From assembly GCA_963613665.1 (NCBI GenBank), contig CAVEAL010000013.1:6567-70566 (forward strand): a stretch of 64,000 nucleotides of DNA, written 5' to 3'. The stretch is from F23-B02 sp963613665. Its GTDB lineage: Bacteria > Bacillota > Clostridia > Oscillospirales > Oscillospiraceae. The notes under the pieces are model-generated. The model was not told the origin of the DNA, did no database searches, and saw nothing but the letters and a program-made list of their open reading frames with translations. This document shows positions 16,620-25,717 of the stretch, one piece after another (the stretch's first letter is position 1; every line of letters begins with the position of its first letter). Both the position numbers and the translations under genes were made by a program.

Positions 16620-17330
16620 TTACAGTCCCAGATTTGTGAAGGCTTCCCACGAGCGGTGCATATAGGTCTCAAGGCCGATGGGCTCGCCTATATACTTCGG
16701 GTCGCGCCCGTCGCGCAGGAACTCCTCGACAAAGCACTTGCGGCCCGTCGTGTGAGCGACGGGGATACCGGTCATATCGCTCGTCTCGCGCAGAACGTCG
16801 TAGCCCCGGCGGATATCGTCGGCGCTTGCGAAGTTGAGAAGGTTTGAGTTGTTCACAAAGCCCGTTACCTCGAGCCGTGCAAAGCCCTCCATCTCCTCCT
16901 TGAGCTTTATGATCTTCCCGGGGCTCTCGGACATGGGGCGAAAAACGTTGACTATGTCGTAAACCTCAAGCTGTCCCTCAGCGAGAGCGGCAAAGTCGGT
17001 GCGATACCTGCCGAGCGACATTGCGCCCGCAGCGTCGCCGCCGACATCGAAAACGCACAGATCCCAGTCGCCGGCAAAAGCCGATGCCACCGCGGCCGAC
17101 ATGTTGCTCGGCGTTACGCCCTGGCCCGCGAAGGTCGGGGAAACGAGGTTTACGTTGTTTTCCTTCAGCAGATCGACCCTGTCGCTCATACGGAAGTAGT
17201 CGTTGACCTTGTCGAGGTCAACGACCAGCGTATTGAGTCCCTTCGCCGCGGAATTGACCGCGAGGTTTATCGCTATCTCCGTTTTGCCCGAGCCGTAGTT
17301 GCCGATAAGAACGATGAAATGCTTCATCAC
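16620..17330 (-). CDS. ParA/MinD-like P-loop ATPase
   Basis: A 236-residue SIMIBI-class NTPase. Walker A is IGNYGSGKTE near 9-17; VVDLDKVNDYF near 36-46 and LCVFDVGGDAAG near 91-102 match the switch motifs of ParA-like proteins. It lacks a DNA-binding N-terminus and no ParB is nearby, so chromosome partitioning is unlikely. Its start overlaps the stop of a small thioesterase gene (ATGA), so the two are co-translated. Substrate or partner unknown. Confidence 0.75.
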   Translation of the reverse strand: MMKHFIVLIGNYGSGKTEIAINLAVNSAAKGLNTLVVDLDKVNDYFRMSDRVDLLKENNVNLVSPTFAGQGVTPSNMSAAVASAFAGDWDLCVFDVGGDAAGAMSLGRYRTDFAALAEGQLEVYDIVNVFRPMSESPGKIIKLKEEMEGFARLEVTGFVNNSNLLNFASADDIRRGYDVLRETSDMTGIPVAHTTGRKCFVEEFLRDGRDPKYIGEPIGLETYMHRSWEAFTNLGL

Positions 17331-17713
17331 TTTGTTCCCTTGGCGTTTGCCTTAGCGATGAATTTTTCATTATTGATGATAAAGCGTTCGTGACGGCCCG
17401 CGCCGATCTGACCGCATTCGTCAAAGGCCCTGACCTCGAAAACAAGGCGGCGGCGGTCGATCTCGATAAGCTCGCTCTCTGCCCAGACCTTCATGCCCAG
17501 AGGTGTTGCCGCGTCGTGGCTTACCTCAAGCTTTGTGCCGACAGTGCCCTCGTCCTCGCCGAGATACGGCGCAACGGACAGCTGAGCCGCCTGCTCCATA
17601 AGGCCGATCATGCAGGGAGTTGCGAAAACGTCGAGTGAGCCGCTTCCGACGAATTTTGCGGTATTGCTGCCGTCAACGACCGTCTCGACCTTGCCTTTTA
17701 TTCCGATTTCCAT
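17327..17713 (-). CDS. Hotdog-fold thioesterase (FlK-like)
   Basis: A 128-residue single hotdog domain. The central helix segment ATPCMIGLMEQAAQLSV near 32-48 and the following GTVGTKLEVSHDAATPLGM (the Thr/Glu/His set near 57-70) resemble fluoroacetyl-CoA thioesterase FlK and relatives, which hydrolyse small acyl-CoAs. SD AGGAG is upstream. The following gene is an ATPase of the SIMIBI class. Confidence 0.78.
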   Translation of the reverse strand: MEIGIKGKVETVVDGSNTAKFVGSGSLDVFATPCMIGLMEQAAQLSVAPYLGEDEGTVGTKLEVSHDAATPLGMKVWAESELIEIDRRRLVFEVRAFDECGQIGAGRHERFIINNEKFIAKANAKGTK

Positions 17714-17755
17714 AAAATTTTTTTCTCCTTAAAAAAATAAATTTCCGATGTGGAT

Positions 17756-17784
17756 AATTTATCACATAAAAATAGCGTTTTCAA
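17756..17784 (-). promoter_or_regulatory. Promoter of the thioesterase-ATPase operon
   Basis: Minus-strand TTGAAA (17784-17779), 17 bases, TAAATT (17761-17756), 43 bases before the start codon. Confidence 0.6.
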
Positions 17785-17798
17785 GACCAAAAAAGAAA

Positions 17799-17826
17799 GC
17801 CCCCGGGGCACGAAGGCCCCGGGAGC
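17799..17826 (-). terminator. Terminator after the small XRE gene
   Basis: An 11-bp GC-rich stem (GCTCCCGGGGC on the minus strand, 6-base loop, one mismatch) is followed by CTTTCTTTTTT. Confidence 0.8.
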
Positions 17827-17959
17827 CGGACTACGGGGGGACGCAGCCCTGAATATCGTTAATAATATATCACATTCATTTTGATATTGCAACAGTTTTT
17901 CCGCATGTGTATAAACTTTTTTACATTTTAGCCGGAAATACTCACATACGCACGGAAGC

Positions 17960-18172
17960 CTATCTGCTCTGTCTCGGATCGTCGGTAAGCCCCAGAATGT
18001 AATCGACCGATACTCCGTAAAAGCGCGACAGGCGTATGAGCATCTCGCTCGGTATATCGCGCTGCCCGAGCTCGTAGTTGCTGTACACCTGCTGCGAACA
18101 GTTAAGATATTCGGCAAGCTCGCGCTGCCTCAGATCCCTGTCCTCTCGCAGATCCCGAATTCGAGGGTACAT
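17960..18172 (-). CDS. Small XRE-family HTH regulator
   Basis: A 70-residue Cro/C1-type helix-turn-helix protein: RDLREDRDLRQRELAEYLNC with recognition helix SQQVYSNYELGQRDIPSEML, then LSRFYGVSVDYILGLTD, the common ending of Firmicutes stand-alone XRE proteins. SD GGAGG at the right distance. A TATAAT lies on the minus strand about 30 bases upstream. It stands alone with its own terminator; the target is unknown. Confidence 0.85.
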   Translation of the reverse strand: MYPRIRDLREDRDLRQRELAEYLNCSQQVYSNYELGQRDIPSEMLIRLSRFYGVSVDYILGLTDDPRQSR

Positions 18173-18299
18173 GATACCACCTCCGTCGGGATAAGCATAT
18201 TATACCGCGTTTTGTTGTATTGACTTTTACCGCAAAATGCAGTAACATTAATTTACCCACAAAAAACCGCTTATATTCAACGCAGTCCGATATAAGCGC

Positions 18300-18332
18300 A
18301 AAAAACTCCCGTTCACCGAACGGGAGTTTTTT
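18300..18332 (-). terminator. Terminator after the aminotransferase gene
   Basis: AAAAAACTCCCGTTC, 4-base loop, inverted copy, then T-run on both strands. Just beyond it, CGCTTATAT/ATATAAGCG (18270-18298) forms a second 9-bp stem with a 12-13 base loop. Confidence 0.88.
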
Positions 18333-18344
18333 AATATGAAGTGA

Positions 18345-19532
18345 TTACTTCTTCAGGTTCTCCTTGATGACCTCGCCGAGGATGGTCATGCCCTTTACGA
18401 TCTTCTCTTCGGGCATGCAGGAGTAATTCAGGCGGATGCAGTTATTGTGGCCTGCATCGGGGAAGAAGCCGTCGCCGGGAACGTAAGCAACGTTGCGCTC
18501 GAGGCACTGCTTTGCCATCTCATTGGTGTTGATGTACTCGGGGAGCTCGACCCATGTGAACAGACCGCCGTTGGGGTGAGTGAACTTCGCCTCGGGCGGG
18601 AACTCCTTCTCCATGGTCTCCATCATGACGTCGCGGCGCTTGCGGTAGCACTCCTTGATGGCTGCAACGTGTGCGTCGAGGTCGTACATGTCGATGAACT
18701 TGGAGACAACGAGCTGAGCCTCGGTGGAGGACTGCAGGGAAGCTGCCTGAGCAAGGAAGTTGTACTTCTGGAGGATCTCGCCGTCTGCGCAGACCCAGCC
18801 GAGACGGTAGCCGGGAGCGAGGATCTTCGAGAAGGTGCCAAGGAATACGACAAGGCCCTTGGTGTCCATGCTCTTGAGTGCGGGCAGGTACTCGCCTTCA
18901 AAGCGGAGCTCACCGTAGGGGTTATCCTCGATAACGGGGACTTCGTACTTGTTTACGATCTCCATGAACTGCTTGCGGCGCTCCAGGGGCCAGGTACGGC
19001 CGGAGGGGTTCTGGAAGTCGGGGATGACGTAGATCATCTTGACGTTCTCGGTGGTTGCGAGGACCTTCTCGAGCTCTTCCATGATCATACCGTCGCCGTC
19101 GGTGGGGATAGCAACGAAGTTGGGCTCACAGGCCTTGAATGCATTGAGTGCACCGAGGTAGGACGGACTCTCAATGATGATGACGTCGCCCTTATCGCAG
19201 AAAACGCGGGCCGAGTAATCCAGACCCTGCTGAGAGCCGGAGGTAACGAGGATGTTGTCCGCGCTGGTCTTGATGTTGAGCTTTGCCTCCATACGGTCGG
19301 CGATCTGCTGACGGAAGTGCTCGAAGCCGTTGGTGCTGGAGTACTGGAGAGCAACTCTGCCCTGCTCTTCCATGACGGCGTCGGTGGCAGCCTTTATCTT
19401 GTCAACGGGGAAAAGCTCGGGAGCGGGCATACCGCCGGCGAAGGAGAGAACCTCGGGCTTGTTGGCCAGAGCGAGGAGCTCACGGATTGCCGAACCCTTG
19501 AGAAGGTTCATTCTGCTTGAAAATTTGATCAT
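18345..19532 (-). CDS. PLP-dependent aminotransferase (aspartate/aminoadipate family, fold type I)
   Basis: A 395-residue class I/II aminotransferase. Landmarks are FAGGMPAPELFP near 31-42 (as in LysN/2-aminoadipate transaminases), GSQQGLD near 98-104, the PLP-stacking ESPSYLGA near 119, DFQNPSGRTWP near 172, EDNPYGELRFEG near 202, and the PLP lysine in GTFSKILAPGYRLGW near 231-235. No GntR-type DNA-binding domain, so it is the enzyme only. Likely converts a branched-chain, aromatic or aminoadipate substrate with 2-oxoglutarate. SD AGGAGG precedes the ATG. Its codon use is strongly biased (abundant GAG, AAG, CTC), which suggests high expression. Confidence 0.88.
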   Translation of the reverse strand: MIKFSSRMNLLKGSAIRELLALANKPEVLSFAGGMPAPELFPVDKIKAATDAVMEEQGRVALQYSSTNGFEHFRQQIADRMEAKLNIKTSADNILVTSGSQQGLDYSARVFCDKGDVIIIESPSYLGALNAFKACEPNFVAIPTDGDGMIMEELEKVLATTENVKMIYVIPDFQNPSGRTWPLERRKQFMEIVNKYEVPVIEDNPYGELRFEGEYLPALKSMDTKGLVVFLGTFSKILAPGYRLGWVCADGEILQKYNFLAQAASLQSSTEAQLVVSKFIDMYDLDAHVAAIKECYRKRRDVMMETMEKEFPPEAKFTHPNGGLFTWVELPEYINTNEMAKQCLERNVAYVPGDGFFPDAGHNNCIRLNYSCMPEEKIVKGMTILGEVIKENLKK

Positions 19533-19775
19533 TTGCTTTATTCCTCCTGTTTATTATAAGGCATTTTACATTGCTATTTAATCATAAATCAAGTCGTTTG
19601 TAAACACAATATTGGCATTTCCATCGTTAATTTTGTGATAATTGCACAGATTCAGGTTCTGTTATACCTGTTTTGCGTTCAGGCGTATATGCTATTGCAC
19701 AAATATTCATGCAAAACATTCCTATATGGAATACATGACGTAAAGTTTTCGTTTAGTTTATATTTTGACATTGTA

Positions 19776-19804
19776 TTGATAAAAACGACGGCAGATGATA
19801 TAGT
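19776..19804 (+). promoter_or_regulatory. Promoter of glyS
   Basis: TTGATA (19776-19781), 17 bases, TATAGT (19799-19804), 80 bases before the start codon. The leader is too short for a T-box, and none of its conserved motifs was seen. Confidence 0.6.
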
Positions 19805-19883
19805 TACGAACTGTAGACAACTACATATATTTATTTTAATTTTATTTTTGCTGCGGCAGCCAGCCGCGGGAAAGGACGGAAAA

Positions 19884-21308
19884 ATGAAAAACAGCGAAAA
19901 GACTATGGACAAGATCGTTGCCCTGTGCAAAAACCGCGGCTATGTGTATCCCGGAAGCGAGATATACGGCGGCCTTGCAAACTCCTGGGACTACGGTCCT
20001 CTGGGCGTTGAATTCAAAAACAACGTCAAGAAGGCGTGGCTGAAGAAGTTTGTTCAGGAAAGCCCCTACAATGTCGGCCTCGACGCCGCGATAATCATGA
20101 ATCCGCAGACATGGATCACCACCGGCCACGTTTCCAGCTTCTCTGACCCCCTGCTCGACTGCCGCTCCTGCAAAGCGCGCCACCGTGCCGACAAGCTCAT
20201 CGGCGAAGAGCATCATGAGGTCAACGTCGATGCGATGACCTTCGACGAAATGGACGAGTTCATAGCCTCGCACGAGGATATAGTCTGCCCCGTATGCGGC
20301 AAGCACGATTTCACGCCCATCCGCAAGTTCAACCTCATGTTCAAGACAGCCATCGGCGTGACCGAGGACTCGAGCTCCACCTGCTATCTGCGTCCCGAGA
20401 CCGCCCAGGGCATTTTCGTCAACTTCGCAAACATCCAGCGCACCACGCGCAAAAAGCTGCCCTTCGGCGTCTGCCAGGTCGGCAAGGCCTTCCGCAACGA
20501 GATCACTCCGGGCAACTTCATCTTCCGCATCCGCGAGTTCGAGCAGATGGAGTGCGAGTTCTTCTGCAAGCCCGGCACGGACCTCGAGTGGTTCGCTTAC
20601 TGGAAAGACTTCTGCAAAAACTGGCTGCTGTCGCTGGGCATAAGCGAGGAGAACCTGCGCCTGCGCGATCACGAGCCGGCAGAGCTGGCCTTCTACTCAC
20701 GCGCGACCACCGATATCGAATACGCCTTCCCGTTCACCGACTGGGGCGAGCTGTGGGGCATCGCCGACCGCACCGATTACGACCTCGGCCGTCATCAGGA
20801 GGCCTCCGGCAAGGATCTGACCTATTACGATCAGGACACCAACGAGCACTACATCCCCTATGTCATCGAGCCGTCCCTCGGCTGCGACCGCGTTGCGCTC
20901 GCCTTCCTGTGCGAGGCATACGACGAGGAGGTCGTCGGCCAGGACAAAAAGGGCAACGACGATATACGCACCGTTCTGCATCTGCATCCGGCGCTTGCAC
21001 CCTATAAGTGCGCGATCCTGCCGCTGAGCAAGAAGGAGATACTCACGGGTCCCGCAATGGAGCTTTACGCTGAGCTGAGCAAGGAATTCATGGTCGATTA
21101 CGACGAGACCGGCTCCATCGGCAAGCGTTACCGCCGCGAGGATGAGATCGGCACGCCCTTCTGCATCACCTTCGACTTCAACACCGTCGGCACCGAGACC
21201 GACGAGGCCGACCACTGCGTCACCGTCCGCGAGCGCGACAGCATGCAGCAGGTGCGCATCCCCATCAGCGAGGTCAAAGACTATATCGCTGAGAGAATAA
21301 AGTTCTGA
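19884..21308 (+). CDS. glyS: Glycyl-tRNA synthetase, alpha2 (single-chain) type
   Basis: A 474-residue class II synthetase of the eukaryote/archaeal-like dimer type found in many Gram-positives. Motif 2 region is visible as GKAFRNEITPG then FRIREFEQME near 203-225; ELWGIADRTDYDL near 292 and the ATP-binding EPSLGCDRVALAF near 332 (motif 3) are canonical. The C-terminal anticodon-binding domain (KCAILPLSKKE, GSIGKRYRREDEIGTPFCI) starts near 375. Start at 19884 follows AAAGGA; the longer frame upstream is AT-rich leader. It is followed after 10 bases by an unrelated sulfatase gene. Confidence 0.93.
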   Translation: MKNSEKTMDKIVALCKNRGYVYPGSEIYGGLANSWDYGPLGVEFKNNVKKAWLKKFVQESPYNVGLDAAIIMNPQTWITTGHVSSFSDPLLDCRSCKARHRADKLIGEEHHEVNVDAMTFDEMDEFIASHEDIVCPVCGKHDFTPIRKFNLMFKTAIGVTEDSSSTCYLRPETAQGIFVNFANIQRTTRKKLPFGVCQVGKAFRNEITPGNFIFRIREFEQMECEFFCKPGTDLEWFAYWKDFCKNWLLSLGISEENLRLRDHEPAELAFYSRATTDIEYAFPFTDWGELWGIADRTDYDLGRHQEASGKDLTYYDQDTNEHYIPYVIEPSLGCDRVALAFLCEAYDEEVVGQDKKGNDDIRTVLHLHPALAPYKCAILPLSKKEILTGPAMELYAELSKEFMVDYDETGSIGKRYRREDEIGTPFCITFDFNTVGTETDEADHCVTVRERDSMQQVRIPISEVKDYIAERIKF

Positions 21309-21318
21309 GGCTGCGGCC

Positions 21319-23181
21319 ATGACCGGCACAAAACAGCGCCATTTTCTGTTCGGCACGGACATTTCCGTCTGTGCCGGACCGCGCCGGCGCTTTTGCTTTT
21401 ATCTGTGGAATTACGGGATGCTCGCCGTCTCGGCGGCGGGGATATGCTGCCTGACGCTGTTTCTCGGCATCGGCATGGGCAGCTACGAGATGCTGCTCGA
21501 CTATTTCCGGCATGCGCTGATATTTTTTCTGAACTTCCTGCCGATATGCCTGTTTCAGCTTCTGCTTTATTGCCTTATAAACAGGGCATGGATCTCGTTT
21601 CTGGGCACGTCCGCCGTTTTCGTAACGGCCTCCGTGGGAAACTACTTCAAGCTCAAATTCCGCGACGATCCGTTCATGTTTTCCGACATTACGGCAATAC
21701 ACACGGCGCTGGGCGTATCGTCCAACTACAGCATCACGCTCACCAAGCGTATAGCCTTCTGCCTTGCCTGCGTCGTTGCCGGGACGCTGCTGCTGTACTT
21801 TTTCGTGCGCGGCCGCTCGGCCGGCAGGCTGCGCGCCGCCATCGCCGCCGTAATCGTACTGAGCGTATGGCCGCTGTGGAAGTTCGTCTACTCCGATGCC
21901 GACATTTACAACAGCAAAACGGCAAACTTCGATCACGCGAGCCGCTGGGAGGCAACCGACGTTTATATATCCAAGGGCTTTGTTTATCCCTTTATCTACA
22001 GCATCGGCACCTCGATCGACACGCCTCCCGACGGCTACGACGAGGAGACGGCGGAAGCCGCGCTTGCAGCTTACTCCGACTCGGATATTCCGGAGGACAA
22101 AAAGGTCAACATTCTCGCCGTTCAGCTTGAAGCCTTCTGCGACCTCTCGGCGGCGGGGCTCGAGGGCGCGGAGGATGTATACGCCGGCTATCACGAGCTG
22201 GAGGCCGAAAGCTATACGGGAAATCTGCTCGTCAATGTCTTTGCCGGCGGCACCGTTGACACCGAGCGCTGCTTTCTCACGGGCTTCACGGAGCTCAAGG
22301 ATTACCGCAGCAGTGTAAACTCCTACGTCTGGTATCTGCGCGAGCAGGGCTACACGACAAACGGCAGTCACCCCTGTCTGCGCTCGTTCTACAACAGATA
22401 TAACATTAACGGCTATCTCGGCTTTGAGGATTATCTGTTCACCGAGGGCTATTACGAAAAATACGGCTACCCCGTGACATACGACGACGACTTTTTCCCC
22501 GAGATGCTGGAGCTTTTCAGGCAGGATATCGCGTCCGGCGAAAATGTTTTCTCCTTTAACGTCAGCTATCAGGGACATGGGCCGTACAGCACCGATGAGC
22601 TCATCTGGGGCGAGGAGGTCTGGAGCGGCGACGTTTCCGAGTACAGCTACTACGCCGTCAACAACTACCTCGGCTCGGTGAAAAACACGGCGGAGAACCT
22701 CTGTGCACTCAAGGAAGAGCTCGAGGCGATGGACGAGCCGGTCGTGCTGCTGGTATACGGCGATCATAAGCCCTGGCTCGGCGATGACAGCGTGTGCTAC
22801 TCCGAGCTTGGCATAAGCCTCGACTGCTCGACGACCGAGGGCTTCAGGAACTACTACACAACGCGCTATCTTATCTGGGCAAACGACGCGGCAAAGGAGC
22901 TGTGCGGCAGCAGCTTTACCGGTCAGGGGCCGGACATAAGCCCCTGCTATCTCATGAACGAGCTGTTTTCGCTTCTCGGCTGGGAGGGCACGGCATACAT
23001 GAAGCTCATGAACGATGCAAAGCTCGAGCTTCCCGTTATAAACACCTCCGGCTACTATCTCACGGACGGCGAGGTCACCGACAGCCTGAGCGGCAGCCGC
23101 CTCGAAACGGCGCAGCTGGTCGAGCAGGTGCAGTATTACATGAGACGAAATTTTTTATATTCGGAGGAGGCTGCGTCATGA
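21319..23181 (+). CDS. LtaS-like membrane sulfatase (phosphoglycerol transferase family)
   Basis: A 620-residue protein with five N-terminal membrane helices (about 30-190) and a C-terminal extracellular sulfatase-fold domain from about 255. The catalytic region is NVFAGGTVDTERCFLTG near 310-326 with the Thr nucleophile expected for lipoteichoic acid synthases, and the metal-binding YGDHKPWLG lies near 480. Family members transfer glycerophosphate from phosphatidylglycerol to surface polymers. SD is weak. A small membrane protein gene overlaps its stop by 4 bases. Confidence 0.82.
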   Translation: MTGTKQRHFLFGTDISVCAGPRRRFCFYLWNYGMLAVSAAGICCLTLFLGIGMGSYEMLLDYFRHALIFFLNFLPICLFQLLLYCLINRAWISFLGTSAVFVTASVGNYFKLKFRDDPFMFSDITAIHTALGVSSNYSITLTKRIAFCLACVVAGTLLLYFFVRGRSAGRLRAAIAAVIVLSVWPLWKFVYSDADIYNSKTANFDHASRWEATDVYISKGFVYPFIYSIGTSIDTPPDGYDEETAEAALAAYSDSDIPEDKKVNILAVQLEAFCDLSAAGLEGAEDVYAGYHELEAESYTGNLLVNVFAGGTVDTERCFLTGFTELKDYRSSVNSYVWYLREQGYTTNGSHPCLRSFYNRYNINGYLGFEDYLFTEGYYEKYGYPVTYDDDFFPEMLELFRQDIASGENVFSFNVSYQGHGPYSTDELIWGEEVWSGDVSEYSYYAVNNYLGSVKNTAENLCALKEELEAMDEPVVLLVYGDHKPWLGDDSVCYSELGISLDCSTTEGFRNYYTTRYLIWANDAAKELCGSSFTGQGPDISPCYLMNELFSLLGWEGTAYMKLMNDAKLELPVINTSGYYLTDGEVTDSLSGSRLETAQLVEQVQYYMRRNFLYSEEAAS

Positions 23182-23522
23182 CAGCAGGAGAAAGCTTTGT
23201 TAAAGCCATAAAGCCCATCGGCTGCGTGCTGTTTCTTATGCTTTTTGCGGCGTTCATGGTGTTCTGCTTCACGGGCGAAGCACCCCTCGGCGATAAATAC
23301 AGCTGCCCGCACACGACCAAGTATTACTCCGAGCATCTCGACGAATTTGAAAAGGAGCTGGAAGATAATCTTCTCCCGCTCGTGGACGGTGTCGAAGACT
23401 GCCGCATAAACGGCGATAAGGTCACGATCGTCATCGCTCCCGACAGCTTTGAGGCATCGTCGAAAATAATTACCCACTATTACGGCAACACTTTATTTGA
23501 CATACAAAAATCAGAGAAATGA
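23178..23522 (+). CDS. Small single-pass membrane protein, unknown
   Basis: A 114-residue protein with one hydrophobic segment (IGCVLFLMLFAAFMVFCF, about 14-31) and a soluble C-terminal domain containing NGDKVTIVIAPDSFE. Start overlaps the upstream stop (ATGA) with GGAGGAGG before it, so it is co-translated with the LtaS-like gene and may be its partner. Family not recognised. The NAD synthetase gene begins within 10 bases after its stop. Confidence 0.65.
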   Translation: MTAGESFVKAIKPIGCVLFLMLFAAFMVFCFTGEAPLGDKYSCPHTTKYYSEHLDEFEKELEDNLLPLVDGVEDCRINGDKVTIVIAPDSFEASSKIITHYYGNTLFDIQKSEK

Positions 23523-23531
23523 GTGATAAAA

Positions 23532-25436
23532 ATGAAAGACGGATTTATTAAAGTTGCAGCCGCATCTCCGATGATCAAGGTCGCCGACACGGAATACAAC
23601 GCCGGTCAGGTCATCGAGTGCATGAAAAAAGCCGCCGAAAAAGGCGTAAAGCTGCTCGTTTTCCCCGAGCTCACGCTCACGGGCTGCTCCTGCTATGACC
23701 TTTTCGGTCACAGAGTCATACTCCGCGGTGCCGAGGCCGCACTTGAGAAGGTCATTGAGGCCAGCGCCGGAAGCGACATGCTCGTTATCGTCGGTCTGCC
23801 CTACGCCCCGAGGGGCGGCGCGCTGTACAGCGTTGCGGCGGTCGTCTCCGACGGTGAGCTTCTGGGTCTTGTTCCCCGCTCCGAGACCGACGGCACCATA
23901 TTCGCCGCAGCCGACGAAGAGGGCGGCGAGGAGACCGTATGCGGAAAGTTCGACACCTTCTTCGACACCGAGCTTCTGTTCACAAGCGACGTGCTGCCCG
24001 GCCTTTCCGTTGCGGTCGAGCTCGGCGCTGACGCAGAAGCCATAGACTCTCCGGCTGCTCGCCACGCTCTTGCAGGCGCCACGGTCATAGCTTCCATGGC
24101 CTCCTTCCCAGCCACCGTCAGCTCCACCGATGAGGCCGCAGCCTCGATAAAGTACCGCTCCAAGCACCTGAGCTGCGGCATCGTTCTCGCAGCTCCCGGC
24201 AAGGGTGAGAGCACGACCGACAATGTCTACTCCGGCCTGTGCATGGTCGCCGAAAACGGCGAGCTGCTCGCTTCCGACGAGTGCGAGGACTGCTTCGTCG
24301 TCTCCGAGCTCGACGTTGAGTATCTTGAAAATCTCCGCCGTAAGAGCGGAAAATACGGCAGGAGCCAGTATAAGTACAGCCACTCCGAGCTCTACTGGGG
24401 CGAAGAGGTCTGCGAAACGGAGCTCACGCGCACTTACCGCAAGCTGCCGCATCTGCCCGAGTTTGAAAAGGACATGGGCAACTACTGCCGCAGAATGATC
24501 GACATTCAGGTGTCCGGACTTGTAAAGCGCATGACCTACGCCGGGCTCGACCACTGCGTCGTAGGCATCTCCGGCGGCGTTGACTCGACACTGACGGTCA
24601 TGGTCTGCGCCGAGGCCGTAAAACGCATGGGTCTGCCCTCGACGAACGTCATCGCCTGCACCCTGCCCTGCTTCGGCACCTCCTCCCGAACCAAATCCAA
24701 CGCCATCATCGTCGCCGAGCAGGTCGGCGCGGAGGTGCGCGTCATCGACATCGGTGAGAGCGTTTACAAGCACTTTGACGATATCGGCCACGCCCACGAC
24801 GATTACTCCATCGCCTTTGAGAACGCGCAGGCGCGCGAGCGCACGCAGGTGCTTATGGATATCGCCAACAAGGTCAACGGCCTTGACGTCGGCACCGAGG
24901 ACCTCAGTGAATTCGTTGACGGCTGGTGCACCTACAACGGCGACCATACGAGCATGTACGACGTGAACATGGGGCTGACAAAGACTCAGGTACGCGCAGG
25001 CGTCCGCTACATTGCCCAGCGCACCGAGGATAAGGTCCTCGCCGACGCGCTGTGGGATGTTCTCGACTGCCCCGTAACGCCGGAGCTGCTGCCGATCCAC
25101 GACGATCAGATCGAGCAGAAGAGCGAGGAGAACGTCGGCTCATACAGCCTGCAGGACTTCTTCACTCACAAGATGATGATCTGCGGCTTCTCGCCGGCAA
25201 AGACCATGCGCCTTGCAAAGGCCGCCTACGGCGACGAGTTCTCCGACGAAGAGCTCACGAAGTGGCTGCGCAGCTACTGCAAGCGCTATTTCAGCCAGCA
25301 GTTCAAGCGCAGCTGCCTAATGGACGGTCCGAGCGTCGAGGCCTTCTCCGTCTCGCCGAGAGTCGGCTTCCTCATCCCCTCTGACGCCGAGAACAGCCTG
25401 TTCATGGCCTCCGTCGACACCGTCGCAAAGGACTAA
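23532..25436 (+). CDS. nadE: Glutamine-dependent NAD+ synthetase
   Basis: A 634-residue two-domain enzyme that makes NAD+ from deamido-NAD+, ATP and glutamine. Residues 1-280 are the nitrilase-type glutaminase domain (FPELTLTG with catalytic Glu near 47, a Lys near 115 and a Cys expected near 170-200). Residues 320-634 are the synthetase domain with the ATP pyrophosphatase loop GISGGVDST near 346-354 and EDLSEF near 453. Length fits the long NadE type. ATG 23532 is chosen over GTG 23523, which directly abuts the upstream stop. Downstream is a bidirectional terminator. Confidence 0.92.
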   Translation: MKDGFIKVAAASPMIKVADTEYNAGQVIECMKKAAEKGVKLLVFPELTLTGCSCYDLFGHRVILRGAEAALEKVIEASAGSDMLVIVGLPYAPRGGALYSVAAVVSDGELLGLVPRSETDGTIFAAADEEGGEETVCGKFDTFFDTELLFTSDVLPGLSVAVELGADAEAIDSPAARHALAGATVIASMASFPATVSSTDEAAASIKYRSKHLSCGIVLAAPGKGESTTDNVYSGLCMVAENGELLASDECEDCFVVSELDVEYLENLRRKSGKYGRSQYKYSHSELYWGEEVCETELTRTYRKLPHLPEFEKDMGNYCRRMIDIQVSGLVKRMTYAGLDHCVVGISGGVDSTLTVMVCAEAVKRMGLPSTNVIACTLPCFGTSSRTKSNAIIVAEQVGAEVRVIDIGESVYKHFDDIGHAHDDYSIAFENAQARERTQVLMDIANKVNGLDVGTEDLSEFVDGWCTYNGDHTSMYDVNMGLTKTQVRAGVRYIAQRTEDKVLADALWDVLDCPVTPELLPIHDDQIEQKSEENVGSYSLQDFFTHKMMICGFSPAKTMRLAKAAYGDEFSDEELTKWLRSYCKRYFSQQFKRSCLMDGPSVEAFSVSPRVGFLIPSDAENSLFMASVDTVAKD

Positions 25437-25463
25437 AAAGGACTAAATCATATAAAAAAAAAA

Positions 25464-25491
25464 GAAAACCCGTCCGCTCGGACGGGTTTTC
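25464..25491. terminator. Bidirectional terminator after nadE
   Basis: GAAAACCCGTCCG, 2-base loop, inverted copy; an A-run lies on its left and TTTTC on its right. Confidence 0.85.
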
Positions 25492-25528
25492 TTATAGGCT
25501 GGTATCTTATAACTTCGTGGAGAGAAAG

Positions 25529-25717
25529 TTATTTCATAAAATCGGGGGTCGGCAGCATGAACTCGAGCACGCCAAGCACCGGGAAAAGCAGAGCCAGGAA
25601 GCCGAACTGGGAGCTTCCGTTGGAGCCGTACATCTCGAAGCAGAAAATGCACAGTGCAGCAAAAGCGATGACGGTGAACACGATCTCACGAATGAAATTC
25701 TTTACTTCGTTACTCAT
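25529..25717 (-). CDS. Small membrane protein (62 residues), unknown
   Basis: Two hydrophobic segments (about 11-29 and 38-56) joined by a GSNGSSQ turn. SD AAAGGAG stands seven bases upstream of the ATG, and the nadE terminator closes the unit. No family recognised; probably a real small membrane protein because of the SD, composition and terminator. Confidence 0.6.
   Translation of the reverse strand: MSNEVKNFIREIVFTVIAFAALCIFCFEMYGSNGSSQFGFLALLFPVLGVLEFMLPTPDFMK

Noticed and set aside
16620..17330. Chromosome partitioning ParA
   Set aside because: There is no ParB gene or parS-like site nearby and the neighbour is a thioesterase.
17698..18117. 139-codon minus-strand frame
   Set aside because: It covers a terminator and overlaps the XRE gene in another frame.
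19640..19883. N-terminal extension of GlyS or a glycine T-box
   Set aside because: The extension is encoded by AT-rich leader containing the promoter; no T-box stem or antiterminator motif was seen and the transcript leader is only about 75 bases.
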